A DNA stretch of 64,000 nt, taken from assembly GCA_036785325.1 (NCBI GenBank), contig JAXIVH010000207.1, positions 25,001 to 89,000 on the forward strand, written 5' to 3'. The notes below the pieces were generated by a model. The model worked only from the letters and a program-made list of their open reading frames with translations, had not been told where the DNA came from and did no database searches. Positions 1-10,818 of this stretch are shown one piece after another. Position 1 is the stretch's first letter; each line of letters begins with the position of its first letter. A program made the translations under genes and the position numbers. This DNA is from Urophycis tenuis (Eukaryota; Chordata; Actinopteri; Gadiformes; Phycidae).

Positions 1-716
1 ACAGAGGTGAACTGAGAGGTGAACAGTGAAGTGAACAGAGGGGTGAACTGGGAGGTGAGCAGAGAGGTGAAATTAGAGGTGAACACAGAGGTGAACAGAG
101 GGGTGAACTGAGAGGTGAACAGAGAGGTGAACAGTGAGGGGAATGGAGGGGTGAATTGGGAGGTGAGCAGAGAGGTGAAATGAGAGGTGAACACAGAGGT
201 GAACAGAGAGGTGAACTGAGAGGTGAACAAAGAGGTGAACTGAGAGGTGAACAAAGAGGTGAACTGAGAGGTGAACTGAGAGGTGAACTGAGAGGTGAAC
301 AGAGAAGTGAACACAGAGGTGAACTGAGAGGTGAACAGAGAGGTGAACATAGGGGTGAACTGAGAGGTGAACTGAGAGGTGAACAGTGAGGTGAACAGTG
401 AGGTGAACTTAGGGGTGAACTGAGAGGTGAACAGAGAGGTGAACACAGAGGTGAACACAGAGGTGAACTGAGAGGTGAACAGATAGTTGAACTGAGAGGT
501 GAGCAGTGAGGTGAACAGTGAGGTGAACAGAGGGGTTGAACTGAGAGGTGAACTGAGAGGTGAACAGTGAGGTGAACTGAGAGGTGAGCAGTGAGGTGAA
601 CAGTGAGGTGAACAGAGGGGTTGAACTGAGAGGTGAACTGAGAGGTGAACAGTGAGGTGAACAGAGGGGTGAACAGAGGTGAATTGAGAGGTGAACAGTG
701 AGGTGAACAGAGGGTT

Positions 717-1535
717 GAACTGAGAGGTGAACTGAGAGGTGAACAGTGAAGTGAACAGAGGGGTGAACTGGGAGGTGAGCAGAGAGGTGAAATGAGAGGT
801 GAACACAGAGGTGAACAGAGAGGTGAACTGAGAGGTGAACGAAGAGGTGAACTGAGAGGTGAACAGTGGGGTGAACAGAGAGGTGAACAGAGAGGTGAAC
901 GGAGAGGTGAATAGTGAGGTGAACAGAGAGGTGAACTGAGAGGTGAACAGTGAGGTGAACAGAGGGGTTAACCGAGAGGTGAACAGAGAGGTGAACAGAG
1001 GGGTTGAACTGAGAGGTGAACTGAGAGGTGAACAGAGGGGTGAACAGAGGTGAATTGAGAGGTGAACAGTGAGGTGAACAGAGGGTTGAACTGAGAGGTG
1101 AACTGAGAAGTGAACAGTGAAGTGAACAGAGGGGTGAACTGGGAGATGAGCAGAGAGGTGAAATGAGAGGTGAACAGTGGGGTGAACAGAGAGGTGAACT
1201 GAGAGGTGAATAGTGAGGTGAACAGAGAGGTGAACTGAGAGGTGAACAGTGAGGTGAACAGAGGGGTGAACTGAGAGGTGTACAGAGAGGTGAACAGTGA
1301 GGGGAACAGAGGGGTGAACTGAGAGGTTAACTAGGAGGTGAACAGTGAGGTGAACAGAAGGGTGAACTGAGAGGTGAACAGTGAGGTGAACAGAGAGGTG
1401 AACTGAGAGGTGAATAGTGATGTGAGCAGAGGGGTGAACTGAGAGGTGAACTGAGAGGTGAAAAGTGAGGTGAACAGAGGGGTGAACTGAGAGGTGAACA
1501 GAGAGGTGAACTGAGAGGTGAACAGAGGGGTGAAC
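717..1535 (+). repeat. 819-bp segment, copy 1 (partner 2,731-3,549)
   Basis: The order of unit variants here is repeated 2,014 bases downstream. Diagnostic strings matching at the same offset are the GTGAAGTGAAC unit near 745, the GGGTTGAAC unit near 1,083, the GTGTACAG unit near 1,277 and the TTAACTAGG pair near 1,327. The match breaks at about 717 and 1,535. I saw no difference inside the segment, but did not check every base. Confidence 0.85.
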
Positions 1536-2049
1536 TGAGAGGTGAACAGAGAGGTGAACTGAGAGGTGAACAGAGGGGTGAACTAAGAGGTGAACAGAGA
1601 GGTGAAAAGTGAGGTGAACAGAGGGGTGAACTGAGAGGTGAACAGAGAGGTGAACACAGAGGTGAACAGAGAGGTGAACAGAGAGTTGAACTGAGAGGTG
1701 AAAAGTGGGGTGAACAGAGTGGTGAACTGAGAGGTGAACTGAGAGGTGAACAGAGAGGTGAATAGTGAGGTGAACAGAGGGGTCAACTGAGAGGTGAACG
1801 GAGAGGTGAACGGAGAGGTGAACTAAGAGGTGAACTGAGAGGTGAACAGAGAGGTGAACAGTGAGGTGAACACAGAGGTGAACAGAGAGGTGAACAGTGA
1901 AGTGAACAGAGAGGTGAACTGAGAGGTGAACGGAGAGGTGAAAAGAGAGGTGAACTGAGAGGTGAACAGTGAGGTGAACTGAGAGGTGAACAGTGAGGTG
2001 ATGAGGCGTGAACTGATAGGTGAACAGAGAGGTGAACAGTGAGGGGAAC

Positions 2050-2742
2050 AGAGGGGTGAACTGAGAGGTTAACTAGGAGGTGAACAGTGAGGTGAACAGA
2101 AGGGTGAAGTGAGAGGTGAACAGTGAGGTGAACAGAGAGGTGAACTGAGAGGTGAATAGTGAGGTGAGCAGAGGGGTGAACTGAGAGGTGAACTGAGAGG
2201 TGAAAAGTGAGGTGAACAGAGGGGTGAACTGAGAGGTGAACAGAGAGGTGAACTGAGAGGTGAACAGAGAGGTGAACTGAGAGGTGAACAGAGGGGTGAA
2301 CTGAGAGGTGAACAGAGAGGTGAAAAGTGAGGTGAACAGAGGGGTGAACTGAGAGGTGAACAGAGAGGTGAACACAGAGGTGAACAGAGAGGTGAACAGA
2401 GAGTTGAACTGAGAGGTGAACAGTGGGGTGAACAGAGTGGTGAACTGAGAGGTGAACTGAGAGGTGAACAGAGAGGTGAATAGTGAGGTGAACAGAGGGT
2501 TTAACTGAGAAGTGAACAGAGAGGTGAACAGAGAGGTGAAAAGAGAGGTGAACAGAGAGGTGAACAGAGAGTTGAACAGAGGGCTGAACTGAGAGGTGAA
2601 CTTTATAGGTGAACGGTGAGGTGAACAGAGGGGTGAACTGAGAGGTGAACAGAGAGGTGAACACAGAGGTGAACAGAGAGGTGAACGGAGAGGTGAACAG
2701 AGAGGTGAAATGAGGGGTGAACTGAGAGGTGAACTGAGAGGT
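2050..2742 (+). repeat. About 693-bp segment (partners at 4,254, 5,511 and 7,429)
   Basis: The string of variants from the GGTTAACTAGG pair to the GTGAAATGAGG unit recurs at offset 2,204 (4,254-4,946). In the next block it recurs again at a further 1,257 and 1,918. It contains the 13-base landmark unit with CTTTATAGG at 2,601. The left limit is approximate. Confidence 0.8.
2601..2616 (+). repeat. 13-bp landmark unit with CTTTATAGG (first of 16)
   Basis: An extra T makes a 13-base unit, read as CTTTATAGGTGAACGG with its neighbour. It is found at 2,601, 4,805, 6,062, 6,723, 17,637, 26,927, 38,227, 38,648, 39,754, 44,948, 46,238, 47,774, 49,676, 53,764, 55,054 and 56,592. A 12-base form without the extra T (CTTATAGG) occurs elsewhere, for example near 11,864, 12,832, 15,018 and 57,743. 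Both higher-order families carry the landmark, so they share ancestry. Confidence 0.9.
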
Positions 2743-3549
2743 GAACTGAGAGGTGAACAGTGAAGTGAACAGAGGGGTGAACTGGGAGGTGAGCAGAGAG
2801 GTGAAATGAGAGGTGAACACAGAGGTGAACAGAGAGGTGAACTGAGAGGTGAACGAAGAGGTGAACTGAGAGGTGAACAGTGGGGTGAACAGAGAGGTGA
2901 ACAGAGAGGTGAACGGAGAGGTGAATAGTGAGGTGAACAGAGAGGTGAACTGAGAGGTGAACAGTGAGGTGAACAGAGGGGTTAACCGAGAGGTGAACAG
3001 AGAGGTGAACAGAGGGGTTGAACTGAGAGGTGAACTGAGAGGTGAACAGAGGGGTGAACAGAGGTGAATTGAGAGGTGAACAGTGAGGTGAACAGAGGGT
3101 TGAACTGAGAGGTGAACTGAGAAGTGAACAGTGAAGTGAACAGAGGGGTGAACTGGGAGATGAGCAGAGAGGTGAAATGAGAGGTGAACAGTGGGGTGAA
3201 CAGAGAGGTGAACTGAGAGGTGAATAGTGAGGTGAACAGAGAGGTGAACTGAGAGGTGAACAGTGAGGTGAACAGAGGGGTGAACTGAGAGGTGTACAGA
3301 GAGGTGAACAGTGAGGGGAACAGAGGGGTGAACTGAGAGGTTAACTAGGAGGTGAACAGTGAGGTGAACAGAAGGGTGAACTGAGAGGTGAACAGTGAGG
3401 TGAACAGAGAGGTGAACTGAGAGGTGAATAGTGATGTGAGCAGAGGGGTGAACTGAGAGGTGAACTGAGAGGTGAAAAGTGAGGTGAACAGAGGGGTGAA
3501 CTGAGAGGTGAACAGAGAGGTGAACTGAGAGGTGAACAGAGGGGTGAAC
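2731..3549 (+). repeat. 819-bp segment, copy 2 (partner 717-1,535)
   Basis: This is the second copy of the segment at 717-1,535. At 3,550 the sequence jumps to a string that matches 1,716 onward (offset 1,834). The junction therefore looks like a deletion of about 180 bases (15 units) relative to the first copy. Confidence 0.85.
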
Positions 3550-3876
3550 AGAGTGGTGAACTGAGAGGTGAACTGAGAGGTGAACAGAGAGGTGAATAGT
3601 GAGGTGAACAGAGGGGTCAACTGAGAGGTGAACGGAGAGGTGAACGGAGAGGTGAACTAAGAGGTGAACTGAGAGGTGAACAGAGAGGTGAACAGTGAGG
3701 TGAACACAGAGGTGAACAGAGAGGTGAACAGTGAAGTGAACAGAGAGGTGAACTGAGAGGTGAACGGAGAGGTGAAAAGAGAGGTGAACTGAGAGGTGAA
3801 CAGTGAGGTGAACTGAGAGGTGAACAGTGAGGTGATGAGGCGTGAACTGATAGGTGAACAGAGAGGTGAACAGTGA

Positions 3877-3890
3877 GGGGAAAAAAGGGG
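3877..3890 (+). repeat. A6 landmark GGGGAAAAAAGGGG (first of about 30)
   Basis: A variant unit pair gives an unbroken purine run GGGGAAAAAAGGGG. It starts at 3,877, 5,134, 7,052, 9,216, 9,776, 10,576, 11,006, 15,602, 16,447 and 17,092, then at the equivalent places 9,290 and 18,580 bases on. It also starts at 37,011, 37,693, 41,225, 41,903, 44,078, 45,680, 49,142, 50,683, 52,894 and 54,496. It is usually followed by a TGAACTGGGAGG string and a GAGTGGTGAATAG string. One form ends GGGA (13,239 and its two copies). It serves as a tag for block ancestry; no function is claimed. Confidence 0.9.
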
Positions 3891-4114
3891 TGAACTGGGA
3901 GGTGAACTGAGTGGTGAATAGTGAGGTGAACAGAGAGGTGAACAGAGAGGTGAACACAGAGGTGAACAGAGAGGTGAACACATAGGTGAACACAGAGGTG
4001 AACAGAGAGGTGAACTGAGAGGTGAACAGAGAGGTGAACACATAGGTGAACACAGAGGTGAACAGAGAGGTGAACTGAGAGGTGAACAGAGAGGTGAACA
4101 TAGAGGTGAACAGA

Positions 4115-7100
4115 GAGGTTAACAGAGAGGTGAACAGTGAGGTGAACAGAGGGGTGAACAGAGGTGAATTGAGAGGTGAACAGTGAGGTGAACAGAGGGT
4201 TGAACTGAGAGGTGAACTGAGAAGTGTACAGAGAGGTGAACAGTGAGGGGAACAGAGGGGTGAACTGAGAGGTTAACTAGGAGGTGAACAGTGAGGTGAA
4301 CAGAAGGGTGAAGTGAGAGGTGAACAGTGAGGTGAACAGAGAGGTGAACTGAGAGGTGAATAGTGAGGTGAGCAGAGGGGTGAACTGAGAGGTGAACTGA
4401 GAGGTGAAAAGTGAGGTGAACAGAGGGGTGAACTGAGAGGTGAACAGAGAGGTGAACTGAGAGGTGAACAGAGAGGTGAACTGAGAGGTGAACAGAGGGG
4501 TGAACTGAGAGGTGAACAGAGAGGTGAAAAGTGAGGTGAACAGAGGGGTGAACTGAGAGGTGAACAGAGAGGTGAACACAGAGGTGAACAGAGAGGTGAA
4601 CAGAGAGTTGAACTGAGAGGTGAACAGTGGGGTGAACAGAGTGGTGAACTGAGAGGTGAACTGAGAGGTGAACAGAGAGGTGAATAGTGAGGTGAACAGA
4701 GGGTTTAACTGAGAAGTGAACAGAGAGGTGAACAGAGAGGTGAAAAGAGAGGTGAACAGAGAGGTGAACAGAGAGTTGAACAGAGGGCTGAACTGAGAGG
4801 TGAACTTTATAGGTGAACGGTGAGGTGAACAGAGGGGTGAACTGAGAGGTGAACAGAGAGGTGAACACAGAGGTGAACAGAGAGGTGAACGGAGAGGTGA
4901 ACAGAGAGGTGAAATGAGGGGTGAACTGAGAGGTGAACTGAGAGGTAAACAGTGAGGTGAACACAGAGGTGAACAGAGAGGTGAACAGTGAAGTGAACAG
5001 AGAGGTGAACTGAGAGGTGAACGGAGAGGTGAAAAGAGAGGTGAACTGAGAGGTGAACAGTGAGGTGAACTGAGAGGTGAACAGTGAGGTGATGAGGCGT
5101 GAACTGATAGGTGAACAGAGAGGTGAACAGTGAGGGGAAAAAAGGGGTGAACTGGGAGGTGAACTGAGTGGTGAATAGTGAGGTGAACAGAGAGGTGAAC
5201 AGAGAGGTGAACACAGAGGTGAACAGAGAGGTGAACACATAGGTGAACACAGAGGTGAACAGAGAGGTGAACTGAGAGGTGAACAGAGAGGTGAACACAT
5301 AGGTGAACACAGAGGTGAACAGAGAGGTGAACTGAGAGGTGAACAGAGAGGTGAACATAGAGGTGAACAGAGAGGTTAACAGAGAGGTGAACAGTGAGGT
5401 GAACAGAGGGGTGAACAGAGGTGAATTGAGAGGTGAACAGTGAGGTGAACAGAGGGTTGAACTGAGAGGTGAACTGAGAAGTGTACAGAGAGGTGAACAG
5501 TGAGGGGAACAGAGGGGTGAACTGAGAGGTTAACAAGGAGGTGAACAGTGAGGTGAACAGAAGGGTGAAGTGAGAGGTGAACAGTGAGGTGAACAGAGAG
5601 GTGAACTGAGAGGTGAATAGTGAGGTGAGCAGAGGGGTGAACTGAGAGGTGAACTGAGAGGTGAAAAGTGAGGTGAACAGAGGGGTGAACTGAGAGGTGA
5701 ACAGAGAGGTGAACTGAGAGGTGAACAGAGAGGTGAACTGAGAGGTGAACAGAGGGGTGAACTGAGAGGTGAACAGAGAGGTGAAAAGTGAGGTGAACAG
5801 AGGGGTGAACTGAGAGGTGAACAGAGAGGTGAACACAGAGGTGAACAGAGAGGTGAACAGAGAGTTGAACTGAGAGGTGAACAGTGGGGTGAACAGAGTG
5901 GTGAACTGAGAGGTGAACTGAGAGGTGAACAGAGAGGTGAATAGTGAGGTGAACAGAGGGTTTAACTGAGAGGTGAACAGAGAGGTGAACAGAGAGGTGA
6001 AAAGAGAGGTGAACAGAGAGGTGAACAGAGAGTTGAACAGAGGGCTGAACTGAGAGGTGAACTTTATAGGTGAACGGTGAGGTGAACAGAGGGGTGAACT
6101 GAGAGGTGAACAGAGAGGTGAACACAGAGGTGAACAGAGAGGTGAACGGAGAGGTGAACAGAGAGGTGAAATGAGGGGTGAACTGAGAGGTGAACTGAGA
6201 GGTAAACAGTGAGGTGAACAGAGGGGTGAACTGAGAGATGAACAGAGAGGTGAACACAGAGGTGAACACAGAGGTGAACTGAGAGGTGAAAAGTGAGGTG
6301 AACAGAGGGGTGAACTGAGAGGTGAACAGAGAGGTGAACTGAGAGGTGAACAGAGGGGTGAACTGAGAGGTGAACTGAGAGGTGAACTGAGAGGTAAACA
6401 GAGAGGTGAACAGAGGGGTGAACTGAGAGGTGAACAGAGAGGTGAAAAGTGAGGTGAACAGAGGGGTGAACTGAGAGGTGAACAGAGAGGTGAACACAGA
6501 GGTGAACAGAGAGGTGAACAGAGAGTTGAACTGAGAGGTGAACAGTGGGGTGAACAGAGTGGTGAACTGAGAGGTGAACTGAGAGGTGAACAGAGAGGTG
6601 AATAGTGAGGTGAACAGAGGGTTTAACTGAGAAGTGAACAGAGAGGTGAACAGAGAGGTGAAAAGAGAGGTGAACAGAGAGGTGAACAGAGAGTTGAACA
6701 GAGGGCTGAACTGAGAGGTGAACTTTATAGGTGAACGGTGAGGTGAACAGAGGGGTGAACTGAGAGGTGAACAGAGAGGTGAACACAGAGGTGAACAGAG
6801 AGGTGAACGGAGAGGTGAACAGAGAGGTGAAATGAGGGGTGAACTGAGAGGTGAACTGAGAGGTAAACAGTGAGGTGAACACAGAGGTGAACAGAGAGGT
6901 GAACAGTGAAGTGAACAGAGAGGTGAACTGAGAGGTGAACGGAGAGGTGAAAAGAGAGGTGAACTGAGAGGTGAACAGTGAGGTGAACTGAGAGGTGAAC
7001 AGTGAGGTGATGAGGCGTGAACTGATAGGTGAACAGAGAGGTGAACAGTGAGGGGAAAAAAGGGGTGAACTGGGAGGTGAACTGAGTGGTGAATAGTGAG

Positions 7101-7935
7101 GTGAACAGAGAGGTGAACAGAGAGGTGAACACAGAGGTGAACAGAGAGGTGAACACATAGGTGAACACAGAGGTGAACAGAGAGGTGAACTGAGAGGTGA
7201 ACAGAGAGGTGAACACATAGGTGAACACAGAGGTGAACAGAGAGGTGAACTGAGAGGTGAACAGAGAGGTGAACATAGAGGTGAACAGAGAGGTTAACAG
7301 AGAGGTGAACAGTGAGGTGAACAGAGGGGTGAACAGAGGTGAATTGAGAGGTGAACAGTGAGGTGAACAGAGGGTTGAACTGAGAGGTGAACTGAGAAGT
7401 GTACAGAGAGGTGAACAGTGAGGGGAACAGAGGGGTGAACTGAGAGGTTAACTAGGAGGTGAACAGTGAGGTGAACAGAAGGGTGAAGTGAGAGGTGAAC
7501 AGTGAGGTGAACAGAGAGGTGAACTGAGAGGTGAATAGTGAGGTGAGCAGAGGGGTGAACTGAGAGGTGAACTGAGAGGTGAAAAGTGAGGTGAACAGAG
7601 GGGTGAACTGAGAGGTGAACAGAGAGGTGAACTGAGAGGTGAACAGAGAGGTGAACTGAGAGGTGAACAGAGGGGTGAACTGAGAGGTGAACAGAGAGGT
7701 GAAAAGTGAGGTGAACAGAGGGGTGAACTGAGAGGTGAACAGAGAGGTGAACACAGAGGTGAACAGAGAGGTGAACAGAGAGTTGAACTGAGAGGTGAAC
7801 AGTGGGGTGAACAGAGTGGTGAACTGAGAGGTGAACTGAGAGGTGAACAGAGAGGTGAATAGTGAGGTGAACAGAGGGTTTAACTGAGAGGTGAACAGAG
7901 AGGTGAACAGAGAGGTGAAAAGAGAGGTGAACAGA
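4115..7935 (+). repeat. Nested 1,918 / 1,257 / 661-bp tandem block
   Basis: No gene is present. The GGTTAACAGAG junction near 4,116 recurs near 5,373 (offset 1,257) and 7,291 (offset 1,918). The CTTTATAGG landmark lies at 4,805, 6,062 and 6,723 (offsets 1,257 and 661; 1,257 + 661 = 1,918). The segment from about 4,807 to 5,375 repeats at 6,725-7,293. An A6 landmark inside it lies at 5,134 and 7,052, again 1,918 apart. A 1,918-base unit therefore contains a shorter internal repeat and is itself repeated in tandem. None of the three offsets is a multiple of 12, because irregular units are copied along with the blocks. Confidence 0.87.
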
Positions 7936-8700
7936 GAGGTGAACAGAGGGGTGAACTGAGAGATGAACAGAGAGGTGAACACAGAGGTGAACACAGAGGT
8001 GAACTGAGAGGTGAAAAGTGAGGTGAACAGAGGGGTGAACTGAGAGGTGAACAGAGAGGTGAACTGAGAGGTGAACAGAGGGGTGAACTGAGAGGTGAAC
8101 TGAGAGGTGAATAGTGAGGTGAGCAGAGGGGTGAACTGAGAGGTGAAAAGTGAGGTGAACAGAGGGGTGAACTGAGAGGTGAACAGAGAGGTGAACTGAG
8201 AGGTGAACAGAGGGGTGAACTGAGAGGTGAACAGAGAGGTGAACAGAGGGGTGAACTGAGAGGTGAACAGAGAGGTGAACAGTGAGGTGAACTGAGTTGA
8301 ACAGAGAGTTGAACTGAGAGGTGAACAGTGGGGTGAACAGAGTGTTGAACTGAGAGGTGAACTTAGAGGTGAACAGAGAGGTGAACAGTGAGGTGAACAG
8401 AGGGGTGAACTGAGAGGTGAACTGAGAGGTGAGCAGTGTGGTGAACAGAGGGGTGAACTGAGAGGTGAACACAGAGGTGAACAGAGAGGTGAACTGAGAG
8501 GTGAACAGAGAGTTGAACTGAGAGGTGAACTGAGAGGTGAACTGAGAGGTGAACAGAGGGGTGAACAGTGAGGTGAACTGAGAGGTGAGCAGTGTGGTGA
8601 ACAGAGGGGTGAACTGAGAGGTGAACACAGAGGTGAACAGAGAGGTGAACTGAGAGGTGAACAGAGAGTTGAACTGAGAGGTGAACTGAGAGGTGAACTG

Positions 8701-9260
8701 AGAGGTGAACAAAGAGGTGAACAGAGCGGTGAACAGAGAGGTGAACTGAGAGGTGAACTGAGAGGTGAACAGAGAGGTGAACACAGAGGTGAACTGAGAG
8801 GTGAACAGAGAGGTGAACAGAGGGGTGAACTGAGAGGTGAACAGAGAGGTGAACTGAGAGGTGAACTGAGAGATGAACTGAGAGGTGAACAGAGAGGTGA
8901 ACAGTGAGGTGAACTGAGAGGTGAACAGTGAGGTGATGAGGGGTGAACTGAGAGGTGAACAGTGAGGGGAACAAAGGGGTGAACTGAGAGGTGAACTGAG
9001 TGGTGAATAGTGAGGTGAACAGAGAGGTGAACGGTGAGGTGAACGCAGAGGTGAACAGAGAGGTGAACAGAGAGGTGAACACAGAGGTGAACAGAGAGGT
9101 GAACACATAGGTGAACACAGAGGTGAACAGAGAGGTAAACAGAGAGGTGAACAGAGAGGTGAACAGTGAGGTGATGAGGGGTGAACTGAGAGGTGAACAG
9201 AGAGGTGAACAGTGAGGGGAAAAAAGGGGTGAACTGGGAGGTGAACTGAGATGTGAACTG
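8701..9260 (+). repeat. 560-bp tandem duplication, copy 1 (only in copy A)
   Basis: The string starting with an ACAAAG unit and a CGGTGAAC unit at 8,701 starts again at 9,261. The later copies B and C have this segment once (18,551 and 27,841). 560 is not a multiple of 12, so the repeated piece includes phase-shifting units. Confidence 0.9.
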
Positions 9261-9820
9261 AGAGGTGAACAAAGAGGTGAACAGAGCGGTGAACAGAGAG
9301 GTGAACTGAGAGGTGAACTGAGAGGTGAACAGAGAGGTGAACACAGAGGTGAACTGAGAGGTGAACAGAGAGGTGAACAGAGGGGTGAACTGAGAGGTGA
9401 ACAGAGAGGTGAACTGAGAGGTGAACTGAGAGATGAACTGAGAGGTGAACAGAGAGGTGAACAGTGAGGTGAACTGAGAGGTGAACAGTGAGGTGATGAG
9501 GGGTGAACTGAGAGGTGAACAGTGAGGGGAACAAAGGGGTGAACTGAGAGGTGAACTGAGTGGTGAATAGTGAGGTGAACAGAGAGGTGAACGGTGAGGT
9601 GAACGCAGAGGTGAACAGAGAGGTGAACAGAGAGGTGAACACAGAGGTGAACAGAGAGGTGAACACATAGGTGAACACAGAGGTGAACAGAGAGGTAAAC
9701 AGAGAGGTGAACAGAGAGGTGAACAGTGAGGTGATGAGGGGTGAACTGAGAGGTGAACAGAGAGGTGAACAGTGAGGGGAAAAAAGGGGTGAACTGGGAG
9801 GTGAACTGAGTGGTGAATAG
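9261..9820 (+). repeat. 560-bp tandem duplication, copy 2 (only in copy A)
   Basis: This is the second copy of 8,701-9,260, in direct tandem. It matches 18,551 at offset 9,290, whereas the first copy matches it at 9,850. The GATGAGGGG and GGGGAAAAAAGGGG strings at its right end occur in both copies (9,216 and 9,776). Confidence 0.9.
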
Positions 9821-10818
9821 TGAGGTGAACAGAGAGGTGAACAGAGAGGTGAACACAGAGGTGAACAGAGAGGTGAACACATAGGTGAACAGAGAGGTGA
9901 ACAGAGAGGTGAACAGAGAGTTGAACTGAGAGGTGAACAGTGGGGTGAACAGAGGGGTCAACTGAGAGGTGAACGGAGAGGTGAACAGAGAGGTGAACTA
10001 AGAGGTGAACTGAGAGGTAAACAGAGAGGTGAACAGAGGGGTGAACTGAGAGGTGAACTGAGAGGTGAACAGTGACGTGAACTTAGGGGTGAACTGAGAG
10101 GTGAACACAGAGGTGAACACAGAGGTGAACTGAGAGGTGAACAGTGAAGTGAACAGAGGGGTGAACTGGGAGGTGAGCAGAGAGGTGAAATTAGAGGTGA
10201 ACACAGAGGTGAACAGAGAGGTGAACTGAGAGGTGAACAAAAAGGTGAACTGAGAGGTGAACAGTGGGGTAAACAGAGAGGTGAACAGTGAGGTGATGAG
10301 GGGTGAACTGAGAGGTGAACAGTGAGGGGAACAAAGGGGTGAACTGAGAGGTGAACTGAGTGGTGAATAGTGAGGTGAACAGAGAGGTGAACGGTGAGGT
10401 GAACGCAGAGGTGAACAGAGAGGTGAACAGAGAGGTGAACACAGAGGTGAACAGAGAGGTGAACACATAGGTGAACACAGAGGTGAACAGAGAGGTAAAC
10501 AGAGAGGTGAACAGAGAGGTGAACAGTGAGGTGATGAGGGGTGAACTGAGAGGTGAACAGAGAGGTGAACAGTGAGGGGAAAAAAGGGGTGAACTGGGAG
10601 GTGAACTGACTGGTGAATAGTGAGGTGAACAGAGAGGTGAACAGAGAGGTGAACACAGAGGTGAACAGAGAGGTGAACACATAGGTGAACAGAGAGGTGA
10701 ACAGAGAGGTGAACAGAGAGTTGAACTGAGAGGTGAACAGTGGGGTGAACAGAGGGGTCAACTGAGAGGTGAACGGAGAGGTGAACAGAGAGGTGAACTA
10801 AGAGGTGAACTGAGAGGT
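9481..10818 (+). repeat. 800-bp-offset direct repeat inside the 9,290-bp unit
   Basis: Positions 9,481-10,018 recur at 10,281-10,818. The GATGAGGGG string, the ACGGTGAGG unit (9,591 and 10,391) and the GGGGTCAACTGAG junction (near 9,955 and 10,755) all sit at the same offset. One substitution seen is GAGTGG versus GACTGG near 10,609. The pair is present in all three higher-order copies (also from 18,771 and from 28,061), so it is older than their amplification. Confidence 0.87.

Larger units (their letters stand above)
1..4114 (+). repeat. Left mosaic block of the array
   Basis: This stretch holds no gene, only 12-base units arranged as overlapping segmental copies. Segment 717-1,535 recurs at 2,731-3,549, segment 1,707-2,046 recurs at about 3,541-3,880, and about 2,050-2,742 recurs at 4,254-4,946. 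The three offsets (2,014, 1,834, 2,204) differ, so this is a patchwork of successive duplications and deletions rather than a clean higher-order repeat. The first 700 bases carry variants such as a 13-base unit with GGGGTTGAAC (near 533 and 618) and have no long exact partner that I found. Confidence 0.85.

Noticed and set aside
156..389. Plus-strand open frame of 77 codons (GEQR/GELR repeats), and similar ones at 17,325, 26,615 and 36,313
   Set aside because: The GGT-GAA-CAG-AGA frame is open only until an AGTGAG-type unit supplies TGA. These short runs are chance stretches lacking that unit type.
3877..3908. G-quadruplex at the A6 landmarks (GGGG, GGGG, GGG, GG runs)
   Set aside because: Only three runs of three or more G lie close together; the fourth is GG. 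A two-layer or bulged form is possible, but the sequence does not support a firm call.
1783..4101. Minus-strand open frame of 772 codons
   Set aside because: Frame-switching repeat translation with no other sign of a gene. It runs across duplicated segments with different offsets.
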